The position numbers and the translations under genes were made by a program. A DNA stretch of 64,000 nt, from positions 124,001 to 188,000 of the forward strand of contig NZ_BMJT01000007.1 in assembly GCF_014643595.1 (NCBI RefSeq). Reading direction: 5' to 3'. Numbering within the stretch: the first letter of the stretch is position 1; each line of letters starts with the position of its first letter. Below, in pieces: positions 19,598 through 26,551 of the stretch. The notes under the pieces are model-generated. The model had not been told where the DNA came from. It did no database searches and saw only the letters and a program-made list of their open reading frames with translations. The stretch comes from Lysinibacillus alkalisoli. Its GTDB lineage: Bacteria > Bacillota > Bacilli > Bacillales_A > Planococcaceae.

Positions 19598-19906
19598 TCA
19601 TTTACGCATTAACTTTTTTATTGTCACAACAAGCTCGTCTAACACTTCTTCATCACCATCAGCAAGCCGGTCCACTACACAACCTTTTAAATGCCCATCT
19701 AACAATATTGTGGCTACACTGTTAAGTGCAGATTGAACTGCTGATAATTGTGTAATAACATCATCACAATACACATCATTTTCAATCATATTATTAATCC
19801 CTCGAATTTGACCTTCAATACGATTTAAACGTGTTGTGAGATTTTTTTTAATGTGTTCAGGATGGTGACTTTTACGACAAACAGTATCTGTTGATGATTG
19901 TGCCAT
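19598..19906 (-). CDS. csoR: Copper-sensing transcriptional repressor CsoR
   Basis: A 102-residue all-helical repressor of the CsoR/RcnR family. The RLNRIEGQIRGI segment (about 27-38) is the DNA-contact signature. The Cu(I) ligands are visible as the Cys in DVYCDDV and the H-x3-C pair in DGHLKGCVVD, the C-H-C set of true CsoR proteins. It is the first gene before copA and both have matching operators, so it should repress itself and copA until Cu(I) binds. Confidence 0.93.
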   Translation of the reverse strand: MAQSSTDTVCRKSHHPEHIKKNLTTRLNRIEGQIRGINNMIENDVYCDDVITQLSAVQSALNSVATILLDGHLKGCVVDRLADGDEEVLDELVVTIKKLMRK

Positions 19907-19936
19907 AATAATACCTCCTTTTATTTGTACACCCTC

Positions 19937-19965
19937 ACTATAACATACCCATGTTAGGTATGCAA
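19937..19965 (-). promoter_or_regulatory. csoR promoter with embedded CsoR operator
   Basis: On the minus strand -35 TTGCAT (19960-19965), a 17-bp spacer and -10 TATAGT (19937-19942). ATACC-N7-GGTAT (19945-19961) fills the spacer, so bound CsoR would block polymerase. It is the second of two operators with identical geometry. Confidence 0.8.
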
Positions 19966-19980
19966 AATAATTGTTTTCAT

Positions 19981-20286
19981 TTAATGATCCGCATGCTCAA
20001 TCGCCTGAGTGAGTAGTGTTTTCACATGCTCATCATCGCTTGAATAATAAATGGTTGTACCTTCTCGACGCGCCTTTACTAGACGCAGATTTTTTAAAAA
20101 TCGTAATTGGTGTGACACTGTCGACTGCCCAAGATGTAATGTTTCTGCGATTTCGTTTACGGCATATTCTCTAGAACAGACTAAATTTAAAATTTTAACT
20201 CTTGTAGGGTCACTTAACGCCTTAAATATTTGTGTGATGCTAAATAGCACCTCTTCATCTAATTCATGCCACTCGTATTGATTCAT
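19981..20286 (-). CDS. czrA: ArsR-family metal repressor, CzrA type
   Basis: A 101-residue winged-helix repressor. The recognition helix region is [19 protein letters not shown] (about 48-66). The C-terminal helix carries D-x-H-x10-H-x2-H (from DDEH to HADH), the alpha-5 Zn(II)/Co(II) site of CzrA and SmtB; no alpha-3 cysteine metal site of the ArsR/CadC kind is seen. It lies downstream of the czcD-like exporter on the same strand, as expected for a zinc/cobalt efflux operon. The palindrome upstream of that exporter (21362-21389) is the likely target. Confidence 0.88.
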   Translation of the reverse strand: MNQYEWHELDEEVLFSITQIFKALSDPTRVKILNLVCSREYAVNEIAETLHLGQSTVSHQLRFLKNLRLVKARREGTTIYYSSDDEHVKTLLTQAIEHADH

Positions 20287-20357
20287 TTATTAGCGCTCCT
20301 TCTCTAGCTCTCTTTAACAAAGCATAATCAGTCCCTTTATTTTCGTCAACGGCAAAA

Positions 20358-20381
20358 CGCAGAAACTATAATGCTTCTGCG
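20358..20381 (-). terminator. Weak terminator between czcD and czrA
   Basis: A 7-bp stem (CGCAGAA / TTCTGCG) with a 10-nt loop, followed on the minus strand by TTTTGCCG. The short T run suggests only partial termination, which would leave some read-through into czrA. Confidence 0.45.
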
Positions 20382-20389
20382 CCTTACTA

Positions 20390-21343
20390 TTAATGATTAT
20401 GACCTGCATGTGCATCTGGCATTGGCCCTTTAATCGTGCATAAAATCTCATCATCATGAGGGTGTTGCTCTGACTCAATTTGTAGAGTGACGTGTTGAAT
20501 ATTTTCGTGCTCTAAATCATGTTCAATTTTTTTAATAATGCGCTCTGCTTCTATTACAGTGAGTTGCCCATTTACAACCACATGGGCTGATAAAGCGTTA
20601 AGCCCACTTGTAATCGCCCATACATGCACATCATGAAGATTTTTCACACCTTCTACATTTTTTATAACTTCTACCATACGCTCGACTGATATTGAAGCTG
20701 GTGTACCTTCCATTAATACATGTACAGAAGATTTCATTACCATAAATCCGCTACGTAATACAAGTGTTGCGACTAATACACTAGCTAATGGGTCTGCCCA
20801 TCCCCAGCCGAAAAACATCATCAATAATGCTGCTATAATTGCACCGACAGAGCCTAACATATCACCAATCACATGTAGAAATGCACCACGCATATTTAAA
20901 TTATCTTTTGTATCTGCTCCGCGGAACATATACCATGCTACAAAAATATTAACAAGCAAACCAATTGTACTAATGATTAACATCCCTGTTGTTGCTACTT
21001 CTGGGGGGTTTGTAAAACGATGAATTGCCTCATAATAAATAAATATAGCAATAGCAAATAATGTTGCACCATTTAATAATGCAGCTAAGATCTCAAAACG
21101 TTTATAGCCATATGTTTTACTTTTAGAAGTTGCCTTCTCCCCTAACTTAAACGCAATTAGAGCAATTGCTAAAGAGATCGCATCTGATAACATATGCCCT
21201 GCATCTGATAATAATGCTAAACTATTTGTCCAAACACCACCTATTACTTCAATAATCATGTACGTTGTAATAATGATAAATGAAATGATTAACACTTTTT
21301 TATTGGCATCATGGGTAGATTGTTGATTGGTCTGATTTGTCAT
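20390..21343 (-). CDS. czcD: Cation diffusion facilitator (Zn/Co/Cd efflux)
   Basis: A 317-residue CDF transporter with six transmembrane helices. The metal site in TM2 reads LLSDAGHMLSDAISL (about 39-53) and the TM5 partner reads HVIGDMLGSVG (about 157-167), the HxxxD/DxxxD type for Zn(II) and Co(II). The cytoplasmic C-terminal ferredoxin-like domain (about 215-300) is present, and the tail is His-rich (DAHAGHNH). Czr-type neighbour and operator support zinc/cobalt efflux. The start ATG follows AGGAGGCG. Confidence 0.92.
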   Translation of the reverse strand: MTNQTNQQSTHDANKKVLIISFIIITTYMIIEVIGGVWTNSLALLSDAGHMLSDAISLAIALIAFKLGEKATSKSKTYGYKRFEILAALLNGATLFAIAIFIYYEAIHRFTNPPEVATTGMLIISTIGLLVNIFVAWYMFRGADTKDNLNMRGAFLHVIGDMLGSVGAIIAALLMMFFGWGWADPLASVLVATLVLRSGFMVMKSSVHVLMEGTPASISVERMVEVIKNVEGVKNLHDVHVWAITSGLNALSAHVVVNGQLTVIEAERIIKKIEHDLEHENIQHVTLQIESEQHPHDDEILCTIKGPMPDAHAGHNH

Positions 21344-21361
21344 ATTTACGCCTCCTAATAA

Positions 21362-21416
21362 CTATATATGATTATATGTTCATATATAGATTATTATATT
21401 TAAAACTACTTGTCAA
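21362..21416 (-). promoter_or_regulatory. czcD promoter and CzrA-type palindrome
   Basis: A 28-bp imperfect palindrome (21362-21389) has 13-bp arms, CTATATATGATTA and TGTTCATATATAG, matching at 11 of 13 pairs about a 2-bp centre. This is the size and AT-rich style of ArsR/SmtB operators. A perfect TTGACA -35 (minus strand, 21411-21416) lies upstream and the palindrome follows the expected -10 (TAATCT at 17 bp), covering the transcription start. Confidence 0.75.
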
Positions 21417-21538
21417 ACTTTACTTATAAATTCCTCTCTAGAAATACAGTATGATTTATTACTCATAAAAACATTGCGATTATATTAACTTTAGTCCATA
21501 ATTAACAAATGAATTAAAGTTTAGGAGTTGTTTATAAA

Positions 21539-22441
21539 TTGTCTACTCAGAATGTACAAAGTAAAGAAGCACCATTAACCAAAGTAGAAAATGAAGGCTG
21601 TTTACTCGTCAAATGTCCCGATCAGCCAGGTATTGTAGCAAAATTATCTTCCTTCCTTCAACAATATAATGCTAATATTATTGAATCTAATCAGTATTCT
21701 AGTGATCCTGTGCATGGCACATTTTTTATTCGTATCGCTTTCTATTGTAAAAATCTACAGCAACAAGCATTAGAGATGGAACAAAGTTTTACAGCCATTG
21801 CTGCGCAATATCAAATGAGCTATCAATTTACTTATGCCTTCGAGCGTAAACGTACAGCCATTTATGTATCTAAAGAGCTATACTGCTTAATGGAATTATT
21901 ATGGGAATGGCAAAATGGTGAATTACCAATGGATGTTGCGCTTGTCATTAGTAATCATGAAGATGCGCGTGAGATGGTTGAAGCGTTAAACATTCCTTTT
22001 TATTATATCCCTGCTCATAAAGGCATTCGGGAAGAAGTTGAAGCGAAACAAATTCAATTGATGGAAGAATATGATGTAGATTTATTGATTTTAGCGCGAT
22101 ATATGCAAATATTAACGCCACACTTCATTGCACAATTTAAAAGTCGCATTATTAATATCCATCATTCTTTTTTACCCGCTTTTATAGGAGCTAGACCTTA
22201 TGAACGTGCTTTTGAACGCGGTGTCAAATTGATTGGTGCTACTTCACATTATGTCACCAACGATTTAGATGAAGGGCCCATCATTGAGCAAGATATTGAG
22301 CGTGTCGATCACCGAGAAGATGTCGTATCATTGAAAAAAATAGGTCGTCAGATTGAACGTAGAGTGCTTGCTCGTGCAGTGAAATGGCATCTGCAAGACC
22401 GCATTATTGTAGAAGGCAATAAAACCGTAGTTTTTCATTGA
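21539..22441 (+). CDS. purU: Formyltetrahydrofolate deformylase
   Basis: A 300-residue enzyme that hydrolyses 10-formyl-THF to formate and THF, balancing one-carbon units. An N-terminal ACT domain (about 20-95, beginning CLLVKCPDQPGIVAKLSSFL) precedes the formyltransferase-like domain. That domain holds the catalytic Asn-His-Asp set: IINIHHSFLPAF (Asn, His) and the Asp in TNDLDEGPIIEQ. Translation starts at TTG with AGGAG 11 nt upstream, a rather long gap. It is alone between two non-coding stretches and ends in a strong terminator; no folate or purine riboswitch is seen. Confidence 0.94.
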   Translation: MSTQNVQSKEAPLTKVENEGCLLVKCPDQPGIVAKLSSFLQQYNANIIESNQYSSDPVHGTFFIRIAFYCKNLQQQALEMEQSFTAIAAQYQMSYQFTYAFERKRTAIYVSKELYCLMELLWEWQNGELPMDVALVISNHEDAREMVEALNIPFYYIPAHKGIREEVEAKQIQLMEEYDVDLLILARYMQILTPHFIAQFKSRIINIHHSFLPAFIGARPYERAFERGVKLIGATSHYVTNDLDEGPIIEQDIERVDHREDVVSLKKIGRQIERRVLARAVKWHLQDRIIVEGNKTVVFH

Positions 22442-22481
22442 TTATCACATGTAAATAACCCTTTCGTTGCTAATTAATATA

Positions 22482-22525
22482 AAAAACAGGCACAGACAAA
22501 TAACTATTTGTCTGTGCCTGTTTTT
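22482..22525. terminator. Bidirectional terminator after purU
   Basis: A perfect stem of about 20 bp (AAAAACAGGCACAGACAAAT with its complement) with a tiny loop and T tails in both directions. It lies between purU (plus) and the small secreted protein gene (minus). The terminator at 45261-45305 starts with nearly the same AAAAACAGGCAC sequence. Confidence 0.88.
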
Positions 22526-22532
22526 ATCATCG

Positions 22533-22847
22533 TTACTGGGATGCTTGAGGCAATTTTATTGTCATTGGCACAATTGGTGGCATCATTGACGAACCAATAA
22601 GGTAGCCAGAAAATAATGAGTAACGTCCAGCCGCATCACTAAAACCTCTATTATACAAATAACCTGAATAAACAATACCATAATGTGTTTGTGTCTCCCA
22701 TATCACTTTATCATGTGTATAAGGTACATTTTTTTTAATGAAAATTTGATCGTATGACGCTGCTTGCGCTGCATCATATGGAGACGCTACGGCACTAACG
22801 AAGGTGATCGAAAAAAAGAGAAAAGTAACTGTTAGCCATTTTTTCAT
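22533..22847 (-). CDS. Small secreted protein of unknown function
   Basis: A 104-residue protein with a clear signal peptide (MKKWLTVTFLFFSITFVSAV, cleavage near AQA-ASY at about 30). The mature part of about 75 residues is rich in Tyr and Gly (HYGIVYSGYLYNRGF) and has no cysteine and no motif that I recognise. It is monocistronic, with a shared terminator downstream. Function unknown. Confidence 0.55.
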   Translation of the reverse strand: MKKWLTVTFLFFSITFVSAVASPYDAAQAASYDQIFIKKNVPYTHDKVIWETQTHYGIVYSGYLYNRGFSDAAGRYSLFSGYLIGSSMMPPIVPMTIKLPQASQ

Positions 22848-22920
22848 TTCTTCACTCCTTAATTGTCAATAACTTTCTCTTATAGTTTACGAATTTATCG
22901 TCATAATGTAAAGAAATTAG

Positions 22921-22949
22921 TTGCTTTATCTTATCAAACTTGTTAAAAT
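22921..22949 (+). promoter_or_regulatory. Promoter for leader ORF and Bcr/CflA gene
   Basis: TTGCTT (22921-22926), a 17-bp spacer and TAAAAT (22944-22949), 31 bp before a small ORF with its own RBS. Confidence 0.55.
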
Positions 22950-22979
22950 CAACACCATCTTAATAAAGGATGTGAATTC

Positions 22980-23060
22980 ATGAGTGATTTAGAACGAATT
23001 AAACTTGTGAAGCCTCCATTTCCCAAGCAAAGATGTTTTTCTACTATCCCTATTATGTAA
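22980..23060 (+). CDS. Candidate 26-residue leader peptide upstream of a drug exporter
   Basis: ATG at 22980 with AAAGGA 9 nt upstream; it reads MSDLERIKLVKPPFPKQ and ends in TAA at 23058-23060, only 16 nt before the exporter start. CCTATT (23049-23054) and AATTAGG (23059-23065) can form a small hairpin that holds the exporter's AGGAG and includes this stop codon. Ribosomes finishing the leader would open the exporter RBS, so translational coupling or stalling control is plausible. A decayed gene start cannot be excluded. Confidence 0.4.
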   Translation: MSDLERIKLVKPPFPKQRCFSTIPIM

Positions 23061-23076
23061 TTAGGAGCGGATTTTT

Positions 23077-24264
23077 TTGAAGAAAAACATCGATAAACAA
23101 ACACCACATGTACTTTTACTGATTATATTAGTAGGCTTCCCACAAATTAGTGAGACAATTTTTAGCCCCTCACTACCTGCTATTTCTTCAGCCTTTCATA
23201 TATCTATGAGCCAAGTGCAATTAACGATGAGTATTTATTTCATAGCTTTTGCCATTGGTGTATTATTTTTTGGGCGTCTCTCAGACTATATTGGACGTCG
23301 TAAAGCTTTGCTACTTGGTGTAGCTTTTTATTTTGTTGGGAATATGCTGTGCTTCTTTGCTAAAGATTTATCATTTTTACTTGTCGCTCGCTTTATTCAA
23401 GCATTTGGTGCTAGTGTTGGTTCTGTAATTACACAGACTATTTTGCGAGAAGCTTTTACAGGCGTCAAACGACATCAACTATTTGCACAAATTTCTGCTG
23501 CATTAGCATTTACACCAGCGATTGGTCCACTAATTGGCGGTTTTACAGACTACTATTTAGGTTTTAAAATGATGTTCATAGTATTAATTGTGATGAGCGT
23601 TAGTATTTTTGTTTATGCATATTTGCGCTTACCAGAAACAGCGCCTCAACAACAAACGATTCAACCACTAACACCCATCATGAAACGCATGGCAACCAAC
23701 ACTCGTTTATGGCATTATGCCCTATTAATTGGTGGCATTAATGGTATTTTATTTAGCTATTATGCCGAAGCCCCTTTCATTTTTACACAGTACTTTACAT
23801 TAACAAGTGCACAGTTCGGCTTCTTAGGTATTATAGTCGCTCTTGCCTCTATTACAGGTGCATTATTATCTAAACGTTTAGTGAGTCATATCATGCCTGA
23901 AAAAATCATTGTCTTAGGCATTATCATCATGTTAGTTGGGAGTATTTTAACACTAGTGACGGCAATGATGCCTGCCATCATACAGTTATGGCTGATGATA
24001 GGTAGTCTATTTATTGTGTTACTTGGCAATGGTATGGCCTTGCCTAATTGTTTAAGCTTAGCATTAAATGACTTTCAAGATGTAGTTGCATCAGCAGGTG
24101 CTGTCTTTAGTTTAGTATATTATTTACTTGTGAGTTTAATTACCTATGGTATGAGTGTTTGGCATGACGGTACATTAACAGCAATGCCTTATTACTTTTT
24201 ATGTATTGGTATTGTTATGTTAATAGCAAGTATACGCATTTTGCAACGTCACACCACACAATAA
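23077..24264 (+). CDS. Bcr/CflA-family MFS multidrug exporter
   Basis: A 395-residue membrane protein with 12 predicted helices. The N-terminus QISETIFSPSLPAISSAFHIS matches the D/S-x-YLPALP-like TM1 region of the DHA1 Bcr/CflA subfamily. The loop 2-3 motif GRLSDYIGRRKALLLG (about 70-85) is the MFS signature. TM5 holds the antiporter motif C-like AIGPLIGGF. It probably exports drugs or amino-acid metabolites by proton antiport; the substrate is unknown. The start is TTG, 8 nt after AGGAG. A small leader ORF precedes it. Confidence 0.88.
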   Translation: MKKNIDKQTPHVLLLIILVGFPQISETIFSPSLPAISSAFHISMSQVQLTMSIYFIAFAIGVLFFGRLSDYIGRRKALLLGVAFYFVGNMLCFFAKDLSFLLVARFIQAFGASVGSVITQTILREAFTGVKRHQLFAQISAALAFTPAIGPLIGGFTDYYLGFKMMFIVLIVMSVSIFVYAYLRLPETAPQQQTIQPLTPIMKRMATNTRLWHYALLIGGINGILFSYYAEAPFIFTQYFTLTSAQFGFLGIIVALASITGALLSKRLVSHIMPEKIIVLGIIIMLVGSILTLVTAMMPAIIQLWLMIGSLFIVLLGNGMALPNCLSLALNDFQDVVASAGAVFSLVYYLLVSLITYGMSVWHDGTLTAMPYYFLCIGIVMLIASIRILQRHTTQ

Positions 24265-24350
24265 ATGCGTAAGTAGTTAAATTTAAAGCAGTACTTTATA
24301 TTAGCGATGCAAGTTGTGTGCTACTTTTTAAAAACGATTTACAAATAGCA

Positions 24351-24388
24351 AGGCGGCAAAGGAAGTGTACTATTTTCCTTTGCCGCCT
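24351..24388. terminator. Bidirectional terminator
   Basis: A perfect 14-bp GC-rich stem (AGGCGGCAAAGGAA / TTCCTTTGCCGCCT) with a 10-nt loop between the convergent MFS and LCP genes. Confidence 0.82.
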
Positions 24389-24408
24389 ATTTTATTACCA
24401 TTATAAAA

Positions 24409-25329
24409 TTATTTTATACTTGGTTTATTACTTAAAAACTGTATGAGTGCACGACGATTTTCAGCCAAGTCTACAGCTAAAATTTGTTGACCATATTCAT
24501 TATATTCGTCCTCATAAGATTCTTCTAAAGGAATGCGTAATGTTTCAATCTCGCCAAAGTCTTGAGTAATTAGGCTTGTGCCAATACCTAGCATCGTTTT
24601 CATATCCAAGTTTGTTGCCACATAGGCATCAAGTGTGCCTAATATTGTTGGTAAGTTAGTAATTGTATGTGTGCTTAAAGCCTCGTCTTTTACTTTAGAA
24701 ATGATTTCTTGTTGACGCTGTACACGTCCAAAATCGCTATTAATATCATGTCGGAATCTTGCATAACCTAATGCATCATTACCATGTAATATTTGTTTGC
24801 CAGCGGGCAATGTCATACCAATACCGTAAGACATTTCATAAGGAATATCTACTTCAATACCATCTGGCGCTAAAATATCAAAAACACTTGAAAAACTTTT
24901 AAAATCTACAATTGCATAATAATGCAAATTGATTCCAAAATTCTTTTTTAATGTTTGGCGCACTAGATCAGGGCCACCTAAACTGTAAGCTGCATTAATT
25001 TTACTCATGCCATGACCTGGTATATCCACATATGTATCACGCATCACAGATACTAATTTCAGCTTCTTTTGATCATTATTGTATTGACCAATCATCAATG
25101 TATCCGAATTCCCTGTATCACCTGGTCTTGCATCGCTACCTAATAACAAGACATTTACAATACCTTTAACAGGTTTCGCTCCTTTAAATTCAATATCCTC
25201 TTCGTTAATTGGATCAATATGGGCTAATTGAGCATTATACGCTTTTTGGTATTCATTTTTGAAATAAAAAACACCTATCGTCGCACCAATCATCAATAAA
25301 CTAATAAAGCCAAATACAAATTTTTTCAC
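24409..25329 (-). CDS. LytR-CpsA-Psr (LCP) family cell-wall glycopolymer ligase
   Basis: A 306-residue membrane-anchored enzyme that transfers teichoic acid or similar polymers from undecaprenyl carriers to peptidoglycan. One N-terminal transmembrane helix (about 3-23) precedes the LCP domain. Conserved residues are seen in LLLGSDARPGDTGNSDTLMI (about 62-81), SVMRDTYVDIPG (about 93-104), KINAAYSLGG, and DALGYARFRHDINSDFGRVQRQQ (about 187-209), with the phosphate-binding Arg and Asp set intact. It is on the same strand as, and 14 bp downstream of, the XRE-DUF1232 gene, so they are probably co-transcribed. Confidence 0.92.
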   Translation of the reverse strand: MKKFVFGFISLLMIGATIGVFYFKNEYQKAYNAQLAHIDPINEEDIEFKGAKPVKGIVNVLLLGSDARPGDTGNSDTLMIGQYNNDQKKLKLVSVMRDTYVDIPGHGMSKINAAYSLGGPDLVRQTLKKNFGINLHYYAIVDFKSFSSVFDILAPDGIEVDIPYEMSYGIGMTLPAGKQILHGNDALGYARFRHDINSDFGRVQRQQEIISKVKDEALSTHTITNLPTILGTLDAYVATNLDMKTMLGIGTSLITQDFGEIETLRIPLEESYEDEYNEYGQQILAVDLAENRRALIQFLSNKPSIK

Positions 25330-25343
25330 TATACATCCACTCT

Positions 25344-25958
25344 CTATTCTTTATTTAACCAGTTCACTACAATATTCATTGCGATAACATCATCTATGTA
25401 GCCAATCGGAAAGATATAATCTGGAATAACATCTACTGGAATGACGAAATATAATAAAGCCAAACCAATGAATGTTACTTGTTTTTTTGTGCCTTCTCGA
25501 TTTTTAAAGCGTGCAAAGAAATCATGAAATTGTGAAATATACGGGCCATCTCCTTGCAATGTTTGAATCTTTTTTGGAAACTCTTGCAAAATCATTTGTC
25601 TATGACGTACTTCATCCTGATCTTGTTGCAAAGAGATTAATTTATCTTCCACCTTAACTTTAAAATCATCTTTATCTATAGGGTATACAGCAGTAAGCTG
25701 ATCCATAATTTCATGGATGGCATGCGGCAGAGATGGTGATGATGGTTGTGGTTCTAAATAACGTAATAATTCTGGCAAAGGTCGCTCTAAAGCAAAAGCT
25801 AATTGTTGTAAATGTTGCAATGTTGGTTGTCGCTTGCCTGTAATGATACGAGAAATGGTTGAGGGGTTGATACCTGTTTGCTTACTTAACTGGGCGCGAT
25901 TCATTTGTTTATTATGCAGTTGCTTTGTTAAATATTGACCAAAATCATCTGTTTCCAT
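25344..25958 (-). CDS. XRE-type regulator fused to a DUF1232 (YkvA-like) domain
   Basis: A 204-residue protein with two parts. Residues about 7-62 are an HTH_3 domain (RAQLSKQTGINPSTISRIITGKRQP). Residues about 150-195 are a DUF1232 segment (LLYFVIPVDVIPDYIFPIGYIDDVIA), which contains the DxIPD and DD signatures and is hydrophobic enough to touch or cross the membrane. The middle is a helical linker. A near-perfect 14-bp palindrome over its own promoter (26000-26032) suggests autorepression. The LCP gene follows 14 bp downstream, linking this regulator to envelope work by context only. Confidence 0.85.
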   Translation of the reverse strand: METDDFGQYLTKQLHNKQMNRAQLSKQTGINPSTISRIITGKRQPTLQHLQQLAFALERPLPELLRYLEPQPSSPSLPHAIHEIMDQLTAVYPIDKDDFKVKVEDKLISLQQDQDEVRHRQMILQEFPKKIQTLQGDGPYISQFHDFFARFKNREGTKKQVTFIGLALLYFVIPVDVIPDYIFPIGYIDDVIAMNIVVNWLNKE

Positions 25959-25984
25959 ATGATATTCCTCCTTTCACCAAAATA

Positions 25985-26032
25985 AAAATACCTCTTTTTT
26001 GACAAAACGTCAATTATTTTGACGCTTTGTCA
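25985..26032 (-). promoter_or_regulatory. Promoter and palindromic operator of the XRE-DUF1232 gene
   Basis: On the minus strand TTGACG (-35, 26008-26013), a 17-bp spacer and TATTTT (-10, 25985-25990). The -35 lies in one arm of an inverted repeat: TGACAAAACGTCAA (26000-26013) and TTGACGCTTTGTCA (26019-26032) match at 13 of 14 pairs around a 5-bp centre. XRE autoregulation is the simplest reading. Confidence 0.7.
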
Positions 26033-26117
26033 TGATATAAAGTTGCTTAATAAAAGGAAAAAAGAGCAGACGCATGCTATAAAGTTAGTAAATGATAAAA
26101 TGGCATATATGCAAACA

Positions 26118-26163
26118 CAACTAAGCGGTCGAAGGAAGCTACTGCTCCTTGACCGCTTAGTTG
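26118..26163 (-). terminator. Hairpin after the ABC-exporter operon
   Basis: An 18-bp stem with one bulged base (CAACTAAGCGGTC / GACCGCTTAGTTG, then AAGGA / TCCTT), 9 nt after the stop of the 26172 gene. The tail is T-poor (TGTTTGC on the minus strand), so termination efficiency is uncertain. Confidence 0.55.
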
Positions 26164-26171
26164 ACATTGGT

Positions 26172-26540
26172 TTATTGAAAAACTGTTAAATCAAGTGGCG
26201 CTTGTGCATAATATTGCCACTGCTTTACATCAATATGGCTTGAATCCGCAATATTAATCCACTGTATAAGTTGTTGTCCACGCCATAGCTTAACGAGATA
26301 TTGTTGGCGTGTGCCTTCACCGTTGCGTATTACTTTATAACGTACATACTTTGTTTTATGAAATTCATGCAATATTGTTTCAATATCTACAACATTTGTA
26401 ATAACTTTTTTAGTGTCACCATATATTTCAATCTTTGTAATATTCTCTGTGGTTGATTGTACAACTGTAAGGGGCATTTTCAGATATAAAATACTTGCCA
26501 GTATTCCTACAATCGTAGCGAGTAACATATATTTTTTCAT
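26172..26540 (-). CDS. Small membrane-anchored protein in the ABC-exporter operon
   Basis: A 122-residue protein with one N-terminal hydrophobic helix (MLLATIVGILASILYLKM, about 4-21) and an extracytoplasmic part of about 95 residues without cysteines or a motif that I recognise. It begins 11 nt after the permease stop, with RBS TTAGGAAG, so it is the third gene of the ATPase-permease operon. It may be an accessory or sensor part of the exporter; this is inferred from position only. Confidence 0.6.
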   Translation of the reverse strand: MKKYMLLATIVGILASILYLKMPLTVVQSTTENITKIEIYGDTKKVITNVVDIETILHEFHKTKYVRYKVIRNGEGTRQQYLVKLWRGQQLIQWINIADSSHIDVKQWQYYAQAPLDLTVFQ

Positions 26541-26551
26541 CTTTATACTTC

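Noticed and set aside
21420-21538. A purine or folate riboswitch before purU
   Set aside because: Only a weak AACTTTA/TAAAGTT pairing is present and no conserved aptamer motif can be found.
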